Assembly: GCA_024278215.1 (NCBI GenBank)
Contig: JAJRTR010000054.1
Location: 1-19,593 of the forward strand
DNA length: 19,593 bases
Source: a bacterium
GTDB lineage: Bacteria > UBP15 > UBA6099 > JAJRTR01
Direction: 5' to 3'
Made by a program: the position numbers and the translations under genes
Notes under the pieces: generated by a model
What the model was told of the DNA's origin: nothing
Seen by the model: only the letters and a program-made list of their open reading frames with translations
The model's database searches: none
Part shown: positions 7,766 through 14,191 of the stretch, one piece after another
Layout: each line of letters begins with the position of its first letter
How positions within the stretch are numbered: position 1 is the stretch's first letter

Positions 7766-8881
7766 TCATCTGAAACATGATGATATAATATCGATTGTTT
7801 TACGAGCGGTTTCATCCCATGAAAACATTCCTGCCCTCTCCAGCGAACTGCGCGCCATTTTTGCAAGAAGCGCAGGGGATGACATGAGCTGATCCATCGC
7901 CTCTGTCATTACGGCAACATCGCCCGGCTCAATAAGACATGCGCAATCCCCGGTTATTTCAGGAATGGACGAGCATCTGGAAGACAACACAGGAGTCCCC
8001 GCCGCCATGGCTTCCAATACAGGCAATCCGAATCCTTCATACGATGTCGGATATACGTACAATACCGCGCCGCAATAGAGCGCCGCAAGGTCCTCGACCG
8101 GTATAAACTCTGTAAACACTATACTCCCGTTCGCGACCCCGCGACCGGCTGCCTCATATACACCATCTACATTCCAACCCCTTTTTCCCACAATCACCAG
8201 TTTCATTGATTCCGATTGAAGGTAGACGCTTTGATAAAATGCTTTTATCAGGCAATCGACATTCTTTCGTGGTTCAATCATACCCGAAAACAACACATAG
8301 CGTTTATAATCCAGACTATATTTTTGCAGTGTCGACTTGATCTCATCAACAGACCTCGGAGAAAAGAGATCAGATACGCCGAGATGAATGACTTTTAATT
8401 TATCGGCGTCAATATCAAATGTTTTCTCTATATCGTCTCTCGTGCAACAACTGTCACAAATAACTGCCCGGGCGCTGTTTATAATCTTTTTGATGTTGTC
8501 AAATGTGAAATTACGTTTGACGGCATCCGTGAAATACTCAGGTCGGATGATAGGTATAATGTCATGGATGACGACAGCAAGAGGTGTCTTCATGTGAATT
8601 TCGTTCATAAGGAAAGGCATCAGGCAAATGTCCGCATCAGCGGCGTCAACTTCATTTGCGAATACGCGGAGCGAATCGGGGTCTTCCCACTCGGCCCGTG
8701 AAATCCTTACATCCGCGACAGACATTGAGATCGGTATGTCGGATATTCTTCGATGTGATGAAAAAAAAGCGGTAATTTCATTACCGGATTCATTCTTAAT
8801 CATCGAATCGAGTACATTGCGGGTATACACTCCGACACCGCTTCGGAAAAAATACGACCTGGCGTCTACCACAATTTTCAT
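7766..8881 (-). CDS. GT4 family glycosyltransferase (GT-B fold)
   Basis: A 371-residue protein with the two Rossmann domains of a GT-B enzyme. The N-terminal domain begins MKIVVDARSY, then SGVGVYTRN, and includes VIHDIIP near 104-110. The C-terminal domain starts with YVLFSGMIEPRKN (195-207), continues with KLVIVGKRGW, and carries the family's donor-binding E-x7-E motif (E282 and E290 in YEGFGLPVLEAMAAGTPV), then EITGD. It is the usual length for mannosyl/rhamnosyl-type GT4 enzymes acting on lipid-linked glycans. ATG at 8881 is preferred to TTG at 8890 because GGAG lies 11 bases before the ATG but only 2 before the TTG. It is 74 bp after the next GT4 gene on the same strand, so a shared transcript is likely. 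The donor and acceptor sugars cannot be inferred. Confidence 0.9.
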   Translation of the reverse strand: MKIVVDARSYFFRSGVGVYTRNVLDSMIKNESGNEITAFFSSHRRISDIPISMSVADVRISRAEWEDPDSLRVFANEVDAADADICLMPFLMNEIHMKTPLAVVIHDIIPIIRPEYFTDAVKRNFTFDNIKKIINSARAVICDSCCTRDDIEKTFDIDADKLKVIHLGVSDLFSPRSVDEIKSTLQKYSLDYKRYVLFSGMIEPRKNVDCLIKAFYQSVYLQSESMKLVIVGKRGWNVDGVYEAAGRGVANGSIVFTEFIPVEDLAALYCGAVLYVYPTSYEGFGLPVLEAMAAGTPVLSSRCSSIPEITGDCACLIEPGDVAVMTEAMDQLMSSPALLAKMARSSLERAGMFSWDETARKTIDIISSCFR

Positions 8882-8955
8882 TTGCCGCAAGTCTCCGAAT
8901 CGATGTGCATTTCAATTATCGCCTTTAACGTAATATGCCATCTGACATCTCATGT

Positions 8956-10125
8956 TTACAGGAACAAACTTCGATAAATATCAACAAGCGTCTTCGTGTT
9001 CGCTCGAATATCAAATTTTTCACACACCCATTCACCGGCTCTTTTTCCCATCCTGCCGTACAGTTCAATGTTGCTCAAAAGGGTCACGATCCTGTCGGCC
9101 AACGCATTATCATCTCCATGCGGCACGAGGAATCCGGTCTCGCCGTCTATTATTGTTTCAGGAGTTCCACCCGTTGCGAAACTCACTACCGGTCTGCAAA
9201 GCGTCTGGGCCTCCACCAGCAGCAGCCCCAGGCCCTCGAATCTGCTCGTCATTGCAACAACATCCATGGCGCATATTGCCATGTATTGATTCCGGACATG
9301 TCCGAATCGTCGCACCCTGTCCCTGATTCCAAGCTCCGATGCCAGCGAATTTATATCGACATCCTCATGACCTTTGCCCACCAGCATCAGCAATGCGTCT
9401 TCCCGCTGCGCGGCTACCATACTGAATGCCCTGAGCATGGCATCCACTCCTTTTCGCGGGCTTAACTGTGAAACTGTCCCCACAATCGTGGCTTCCACAG
9501 GGAGCCCCAACAAATCACGAGCTTCCTTCTTTGTCACCGCCTCCGCCGATATTTCATCGAGGTACAATCCACAATAATGCACTTTCATCAGCGTTTCATT
9601 TACGCCTTCAGCAATTAAAAGACTTTTTACGCTATTGCTTATAGGCAACAATAGATCGGCTTGATTCAAAACCCGGGCATCCATTGCCTTATAAGAATCC
9701 GGTTTATCGTGACTGCCGCCCATGAGTGTTGAGACAACACGACAATCCGCTATGCCTTCCAACATCTTAGCTGCCACTAATGCACAATAGCAGGACATTC
9801 CAGTGTTTGCGTGGAATATTACTTTCATCCCGGCAGCCTTGCGACAGTTTTGTTCGACAATATTCCCTATCTTCATTGAAGCATTAGCAAGCTTCTTAAT
9901 ATCACGCTTGAAAATATCAGTTGTAATGCGCTCTTCGATACAGTCCGAAACTTCATTTAAAAAAGTAACATCGTCATAAAGATCGTCGATTTCACCGTTT
10001 GTAACAAGTATCTGACTGATTCCGCCGTATTCGCTTAGTTCCTTAATCACATTAACAACGGCGCGACCGCCCCCAAAGTGCAGAAACGGCATAAGGTGAA
10101 TTATGAGGTATTTGTTTTGTTTCAT
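8956..10125 (-). CDS. GT4 family glycosyltransferase (GT-B fold)
   Basis: A 389-residue protein. The N-terminus YLIIHLMPFLHFGGGRAVVNVI has the glycine-rich loop of GT-B acceptor domains. The second domain shows VGTVSQLSPRKGVDAMLRAF (215-234), LLMLVGKG, RFGHVRNQ, and E297-x7-E305 in RFEGLGLLLVEAQTLCRP, then TGGTPETIIDGETGFLV. These are the donor nucleotide-sugar contacts of family GT4. It is not closely similar to the neighbouring GT4 gene, so they probably make different linkages. ATG at 10125 has only a weak GAG site five bases upstream. It is the first gene of the minus-strand glycan block and faces the plus-strand block across the repeat region. Confidence 0.9.
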   Translation of the reverse strand: MKQNKYLIIHLMPFLHFGGGRAVVNVIKELSEYGGISQILVTNGEIDDLYDDVTFLNEVSDCIEERITTDIFKRDIKKLANASMKIGNIVEQNCRKAAGMKVIFHANTGMSCYCALVAAKMLEGIADCRVVSTLMGGSHDKPDSYKAMDARVLNQADLLLPISNSVKSLLIAEGVNETLMKVHYCGLYLDEISAEAVTKKEARDLLGLPVEATIVGTVSQLSPRKGVDAMLRAFSMVAAQREDALLMLVGKGHEDVDINSLASELGIRDRVRRFGHVRNQYMAICAMDVVAMTSRFEGLGLLLVEAQTLCRPVVSFATGGTPETIIDGETGFLVPHGDDNALADRIVTLLSNIELYGRMGKRAGEWVCEKFDIRANTKTLVDIYRSLFL

Positions 10126-10483
10126 ATTCTCAAACTATACCTGTTAACAACATGTTCCGGCAATGCGCACAGGTAGAGAATCGACGGCGCGCTAATTATC
10201 GTAATAAGGAAAAGCATGTGCAGTTACCTGCTACATCGTGCATAAGGCATTCTTGTGAAACACCGGCTTTCCCTTCCTCAGGACGATCCGTATACCGTAT
10301 AATATAGCAGTCTTTGAAAGAAGCGGAAACCCAGGATGTCTTTCTTTGAAAAGAATCTCCAAGCGCACACCCACAGAGATTTCCCTGTTAAATATGAAAT
10401 TATTGAGAAGCTATGCACGGAAACGCCACTGGAGACGGTGGAAACACCGTTGCGTGATTGTCCCACGGCATTTGGGTTCGACG
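10126..10483. other. Intergenic stretch without a convincing gene
   Basis: No recognisable protein is seen. A frame opening at 10336 is the only long plus-strand one and runs into mobile element B. A perfect 6-bp stem with a GAAA tetraloop (ACGGTG-GAAA-CACCGT) lies at 10435-10450, just before the element. It could be part of a structured RNA or a decayed repeat, but nothing else supports it. Confidence 0.4.
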
Positions 10484-10493
10484 GATTTAACGC

Positions 10494-10584
10494 CAATACC
10501 GTTCAGTTAAGACCTAATGTACCAAATAACGCCAGTGTTTATCAGCGTTTCTATTGTTTCCCTGCCCGTATTTGAACGGTATAG
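10494..10584 (+). mobile_element. MITE-like element, copy B, with near-perfect target duplication
   Basis: The left end CAATACCGTTCAGTTAAG differs at one base from copy A. The right end reads CTATACCGTTCA on the opposite strand, matching the left at 11 of 12 positions. The 10-mer GATTTAACGC is present exactly at both borders (10484-10493 and 10585-10594). On the minus strand the interior GATAAACACTG and its distance to the end match copy A. The exact duplication points to a more recent insertion than copy A. No ORF for a transposase. Confidence 0.7.
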
Positions 10585-10594
10585 GATTTAACGC

Positions 10595-10789
10595 GCATAT
10601 TTCACCAATGCAGGCCAAAAATCGGGGGAATGCCTGTGACAGGCGTGGCAAGTGAGTGGTGAGAGAGCAGCCGACCAGTCGGCCTCTTGCTCAAAATGCC
10701 GGTATGTGACCGGTCCCGAATCGCTGCCGCAACGCAGTAGAACATGCCTTATCGCGATTTTCCGGATTTCTTTGTGAAAAATCCCGGGG
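10595..10789 (+). repeat. Long hairpin-rich repeat, copy 1
   Basis: This starts GCATATTTCACCAATGC and ends near CCGGATTTCTTTGTGAAAAA. Its two ends are inverted versions of each other (TTTCAC...AAAATCG against TTTCACAAAG...AAAATCG on the other strand). It shares with the copy at 12430 the blocks GGCAAGTGAGTGGTG, GTATGTGACCG, TCCCGAATCGC, CGCAACGCAGTA and GATTTTCCGGATTTCTTTG. Internal hairpins include GCCTG-TGA-CAGGC (10632-10644) and GCCGAC-CA-GTCGGC (10670-10683). The open frame on the opposite strand here is a by-product of the repeat. Confidence 0.75.
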
Positions 10790-10872
10790 AAGATAAATGG
10801 GGCGCGCTTTACAGCACAACGAATCCTGTCAAAGAGGACGAACGCTGGAGCAAGGCACAACTTCTCATTACT

Positions 10873-11050
10873 GAGCCAATTGCAAAATTCTGATTCTGCT
10901 GCGGTCGGCTGCAATTGTCCATAGCTGCGTTGTCAGCACAAAATCATCCTCGACGTACTCGATGAGTATGCCTGCGGGGATTTTGCCCCTCCGCCTTGCT
11001 ACGAACAATTTTGCTCGACCTCGCTACGAACATAATGTGGCAATTGGCTC
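10873..11050. repeat. Palindromic repeat unit bounded by 11-bp inverted repeats
   Basis: GAGCCAATTGC (10873-10883) and GCAATTGGCTC (11040-11050) are perfect inverted repeats. Between them, 10936-10986 can fold into an imperfect long hairpin: GCACAAAATC near 10936 faces GGGGATTTTGC ending 10986, around GTACTCGATGAGTAT. Two partly matching units, CTTGCTACGAACA and CTCGCTACGAACA, follow. It looks like an intergenic extragenic palindrome inserted in, or forming, a small element. No coding function is seen. Confidence 0.45.
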
Positions 11051-11125
11051 TACTGTCTTTTATATCAAGCTCAAATAATTTTTGGATTTAACATTTCTCC
11101 TGGAAAACATGCTTGGGAACCTGAA

Positions 11126-11171
11126 ATGACAAATTATTACAGGCAGATTATACCATAATATGGTATAATCT
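11126..11171 (+). promoter_or_regulatory. 27-bp perfect palindrome overlapping a possible promoter
   Basis: Positions 11145-11171 form a perfect palindrome with 13-base arms (AGATTATACCATA and its complement) around a single A. A possible -35 ATGACA (11126-11131) and -10 TATACC (11149-11154), 17 bp apart, would place the -10 inside the left arm. A repressor bound to the palindrome would therefore block transcription of the methyltransferase gene starting near 11227. It could instead form a hairpin in RNA, but no T-run follows. Confidence 0.45.
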
Positions 11172-11226
11172 ACCCGATCAATCATCGCTCTGCCTTTTGT
11201 CAATGCGAACAGGATATAAGAAGAAT

Positions 11227-11354
11227 ATGAACAATAATTCAAGTAGTCAGCATATATCATTTAATGAGAAGTATGCGATATTCGAACGATCAATGCAAAC
11301 CCAACTAATGAGGATTCTGGAAAACAACCCATTCTTGAAAAGATTGACTGCCCT
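11227..11354 (+). other. Probable 5' part of the methyltransferase gene in a shifted frame
   Basis: ATG at 11227 follows AAGAAGA and opens a frame (MNNNSSSQHISFNEKYAIFE...) that ends at 11388. The methyltransferase frame is open upstream from 11268 and encodes EKIDCPVC just before the GTG at 11355, but has no ATG, GTG or TTG start there. The simplest reading is one gene starting at 11227 with an indel between about 11268 and 11335. Confidence 0.5.
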
Positions 11355-12173
11355 GTGTGCAACAGTACATCTTCACACCGGCATGTGAAAAAATGGAGCA
11401 TGACGTACCGATTGTGTGAGGAGTGCAAGAGCATTTTTCTCTCTCCCCGACTGCCTGAAAAGATACTCATGGAAAGCTTCTACAGTGATGAATTGTCTAG
11501 CCTGCACAGGGATTGGTTACTGGATGCGCTGGAAGCAGTTCAGGGGGTGAATTACAGGTACCGGCTAGACGAAATTTACAGACATCAGGGTAGTGCAACA
11601 GGAAGGCTCCTTGACGTGGGGTGCGCTTGCGGAGGATTCCTTTTGGAAGCAAGACGTCGAGGATGGGATGCGATAGGGCAGGAAGTCAGCGTTTTGTTTG
11701 CAAGTGTACTGCATGAACGCGGAATCAGCATGGTCCATGATTTAAAGGAGGTCGAACACGGAAGTGTTGACACAGTCACATTATGGTCGGTGTTCGAACA
11801 TGTATATGAACCCGGGCAATTACTGGAAGAATTGAGGACGAAATTGAGGAGTGGAGGACTGCTGTGCATAGCGGTCCCGAACAGCCGGTCGGCAGGCGCC
11901 CTTTTGTTCGGTGCCGATTGGCCCCTCTTCACACCACCGGAACATGTGGTTTGTTTCGCGCCGGAGGCTCTCAGGAAGCTTCTCCTACAACATGGATTCC
12001 GCATAAGACAAATGCGAACAACATGCTGCTGGAGTTATGTCCGCAATGCACTCCTTCAAACCTGCAACAGCGATCCCGGCGATGCTACGCGAAACGGCCC
12101 TGCGTTTTACAGGAAGGTGATCGATCAGTTCGACGCGGGTGATATGATCGAAGTTTTTGCAGAAAGAATATAA
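11355..12173 (+). CDS. SAM-dependent methyltransferase with N-terminal zinc ribbon; 5' end probably frameshifted
   Basis: From the GTG, 272 residues. The N-terminal zinc-ribbon pattern is CPVC (first Cys encoded at 11349, upstream of the GTG) then CEEC at residues 21-24 and LSPR. A class I methyltransferase domain follows: motif I LLDVGCACGG at 85-94, an acidic residue after strand 2, SVDTVTLWSVFEHVYEP and GGLLCIAVPN. This is the Methyltransf_23 layout seen with glycan or small-molecule O-/C-methylation. Because the zinc ribbon is split by the only usable start, the annotated start is doubtful and the gene may be inactive or the sequence may hold an error. It is flanked by direct copies of a long repeat (10595 and 12430), which suggests it moved as a cassette or was trapped between insertions. 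Confidence 0.78.
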   Translation: MCNSTSSHRHVKKWSMTYRLCEECKSIFLSPRLPEKILMESFYSDELSSLHRDWLLDALEAVQGVNYRYRLDEIYRHQGSATGRLLDVGCACGGFLLEARRRGWDAIGQEVSVLFASVLHERGISMVHDLKEVEHGSVDTVTLWSVFEHVYEPGQLLEELRTKLRSGGLLCIAVPNSRSAGALLFGADWPLFTPPEHVVCFAPEALRKLLLQHGFRIRQMRTTCCWSYVRNALLQTCNSDPGDATRNGPAFYRKVIDQFDAGDMIEVFAERI

Positions 12174-12429
12174 GCATTGGGGGACAATCCTGCTATTATG
12201 CTTTGCCGTGAAGCTGCATCCGGGCTCGAGAGCACCCGAAACGTGTGCATCCTGTCACCTATTCTGACGGAAGTGTGAAAAACACCCCATTTTCTCAAAC
12301 CGCATAGAAAAAACTTGCGCCGTCGGGATCTAATATTTTCTTTTCTCTAATAATTCCCGTACTTCCTCTGCTTCTGAACTTTCCTTAACATCAGGTTTGC
12401 ATTATAATTTCCAATATGGTGGTCTATCC
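12174..12429. other. Intergenic stretch, nothing clear
   Basis: No gene, RNA or convincing terminator is seen. Its last bases (12421-12430, GGTCTATCCC) match the 10-bp motif that is duplicated around both MITE-like elements, so this looks like an unoccupied insertion site next to the repeat that follows. Confidence 0.4.
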
Positions 12430-12603
12430 CACATATTTCACAAATGCGGGTTCAAAAACCGGAAGAACGCCTATAATGCAATGCGCGGCAAGTGAGTGGT
12501 GCGTGAGCATACTGAAAGTATGTGACCGATCCCGAATCGCCGTCGCAACGCAGTAAAATAGGCGTTATCCCGATTTTCCGGATTTCTTTGTGAGGAATCC
12601 GGG
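12430..12603 (+). repeat. Long hairpin-rich repeat, copy 2
   Basis: Same family and orientation as 10595-10789, but about 20 bp shorter. It begins CACATATTTCACAAATGCGGG and ends CCGGATTTCTTTGTGAGGAA. The central hairpin differs: GCATAC-TGAAA-GTATGT here against GCCGAC-CA-GTCGGC in the other copy, so the stem is kept while its sequence changes. It ends about 25 bp before the start of the radical SAM gene and so probably forms part of its leader RNA. Confidence 0.72.
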
Positions 12604-12628
12604 TCAGTTACCGGAACAGGGAAGGTTT

Positions 12629-14191
12629 ATGGAGAAGAAAAAACTGCTGATTGCATGCGCGCCGCAGGTAATGGTTTTTCGGGCGGCTGAAATGCTGTCC
12701 GTGCGTGAGTGTAACACTGCATACACGATTATAACCAGGGAAAATCGAGTCGACGAATCACGCGACCGCCTACCGGGATGGGAGATCATCACTTATGCTG
12801 GAGAATACCTGAACCCATGGACACTTTCGGATGAAACACTGCAAGCATGCCGGGCCGCAGCACGGGACGGGGTGTTTTTCGTGTGCAATAGTGATAATTG
12901 CAACGGATATCTTAATATTAACATCCTTGCGCATACGTTCAGTAGGAGTGTTGCGGCTGTTACACCATCCATGAAACTGATCATTCCCCGTTTACCCGAA
13001 ACGCTACAGGAAATGATTTCCCGTAATGATATGGAAAAAATCCGGTCATACGTGGAGTCGACTCCTGAATATATTCACATGAAACACGATATAGCCTCTG
13101 CTGTACGATCACCCACGACGATGGTGGGGCCTCGACATGTGCATCTCAGCGTGTCCACTGCATGTAATTATAAGTGTGTTATGTGCGCTTTTCATTCTCC
13201 GAGAAATAAACCCGGGGAAATATCCCCTGACTTTCAGATGCCACCAGGCTACAAGCGCGCGGAAGACTTGAAAAAGGTTGTTATGAATTTCGATGTTTTC
13301 AAAACCGTAGTCGACGACTTGCGTGATGTCGGCGGCGGAACAATCGTGTTTACAGGATTTGGCGAACCACTTTTGAACCCTCATATCTGTGAAATGATGC
13401 AATATGTTGCTGATAAAAATCTTGTTGCTAATGTTGTCACAAACGGTCGCCTTATGGACGTGGAAATAAGGGATACGATAGGTAGGACGGAAGTCCGTGT
13501 TGTACATATAAGTTTAAACTCAGCGTCACCCGCGACATACGCTCGCATTCATACAAATATGCCGGAAGAAGGATTCGACATTGTTGTTTCGAATATCGCG
13601 GGACTTGTGGAAGAAAAAAAGAAATGCGGAATAGGCCCTGATATAGGTATTTCCTTCGTGCTCAGCTCAATCAACATCCATGAAATAGGGGATATGCTGA
13701 AGCTTGGTTCTGAACTCGGTGTGGACTACATAGCACTTGTTCCGGTTTTTGTGTTTCCGGAAATCCGCGACCTCCTGCTCGAGTCCGGCGACATAGAACA
13801 AGTTCGGACCGAAGTTCGTGCTTTTGAGAAAGCTAATGATAGCAGGCCAAGAATAAATGTTGATTTTTCGATGTGGAACCCAGAACCTCTATCGACGAAG
13901 AATTTTCATTCAAAGGCGCCATGCTACATAGGATGGACTTTTACACAGATCACAAGCTGGGGCGATGTCAGGCCTTGTTGCTCTTGTTCAAGTGTAATGG
14001 GAAACGTACTGGAGGAGCCATTTGCAAAGATATGGAATAATGAAAAATACATTGAAATGAGAAAAAAAATGGCCGATCTGCCGACCCGGCGCAATCCTAT
14101 TGCTAATTGCGGTTGTTATAGTTGCGGACACATCCGGGAAAACAGCAACATACATTATGAGGTAACGGGGCAGAGAATAGAAAACGTATGA
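12629..14191 (+). CDS. Radical SAM protein with SPASM-like C-terminus and an unassigned N-terminal domain
   Basis: A 520-residue protein. The radical SAM [4Fe-4S] motif is C179-x3-C183-x2-C186 in STACNYKCVMC. A GGGTIVFTGFGEPLLNP stretch follows, the SAM-contacting GGEP-like motif. The C-terminal region has cysteines at about 432 (APCYIGW), 447-450 (RPCCSC), and CGCYSC near the end, with GNVLEE and IWNNEKYIEMRK between, typical of SPASM/twitch auxiliary iron-sulphur binding. The first 140 residues form an extra Rossmann-like region unrelated to the core family and distantly like the N-terminal domain of the two genes downstream. ATG at 12629 is preceded by AGGGAAGG. An earlier in-frame GTG at 12590 lies inside the repeat and is rejected. 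The stop overlaps the next start as ATGA. Substrate unknown. Confidence 0.88.
   Translation: MEKKKLLIACAPQVMVFRAAEMLSVRECNTAYTIITRENRVDESRDRLPGWEIITYAGEYLNPWTLSDETLQACRAAARDGVFFVCNSDNCNGYLNINILAHTFSRSVAAVTPSMKLIIPRLPETLQEMISRNDMEKIRSYVESTPEYIHMKHDIASAVRSPTTMVGPRHVHLSVSTACNYKCVMCAFHSPRNKPGEISPDFQMPPGYKRAEDLKKVVMNFDVFKTVVDDLRDVGGGTIVFTGFGEPLLNPHICEMMQYVADKNLVANVVTNGRLMDVEIRDTIGRTEVRVVHISLNSASPATYARIHTNMPEEGFDIVVSNIAGLVEEKKKCGIGPDIGISFVLSSINIHEIGDMLKLGSELGVDYIALVPVFVFPEIRDLLLESGDIEQVRTEVRAFEKANDSRPRINVDFSMWNPEPLSTKNFHSKAPCYIGWTFTQITSWGDVRPCCSCSSVMGNVLEEPFAKIWNNEKYIEMRKKMADLPTRRNPIANCGCYSCGHIRENSNIHYEVTGQRIENV

Noticed and set aside
10126-10300. Promoter for the GT4 gene (TTGCCG and TATAGT near 10134-10163)
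   Set aside because: The -10 would place the transcript start about two bases before the ATG, leaving no leader; chance A/T match is more likely.
10336-10575. 79-codon plus-strand frame (MSFFEKNLQAHT...)
   Set aside because: Its 3' third is inside mobile element B and its start has only a weak site. The first 52 codons could be a remnant gene interrupted by the insertion, but I see no family resemblance.
10588-10914. 108-codon minus-strand frame
   Set aside because: It lies almost wholly inside the hairpin-rich repeat, whose other copy does not keep the frame.
7560-12610. CRISPR array or tRNA genes among the repeats
   Set aside because: Repeats are dispersed, of unequal length and without regular spacers; no cloverleaf with a T-loop GTTCGAATC pattern was found.
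12590-12628. Upstream GTG start for the SPASM-type radical SAM gene
   Set aside because: The GTG is in the repeat's conserved end (TTTGTGAGGAATCC) and has no ribosome site, whereas ATG 12629 does.
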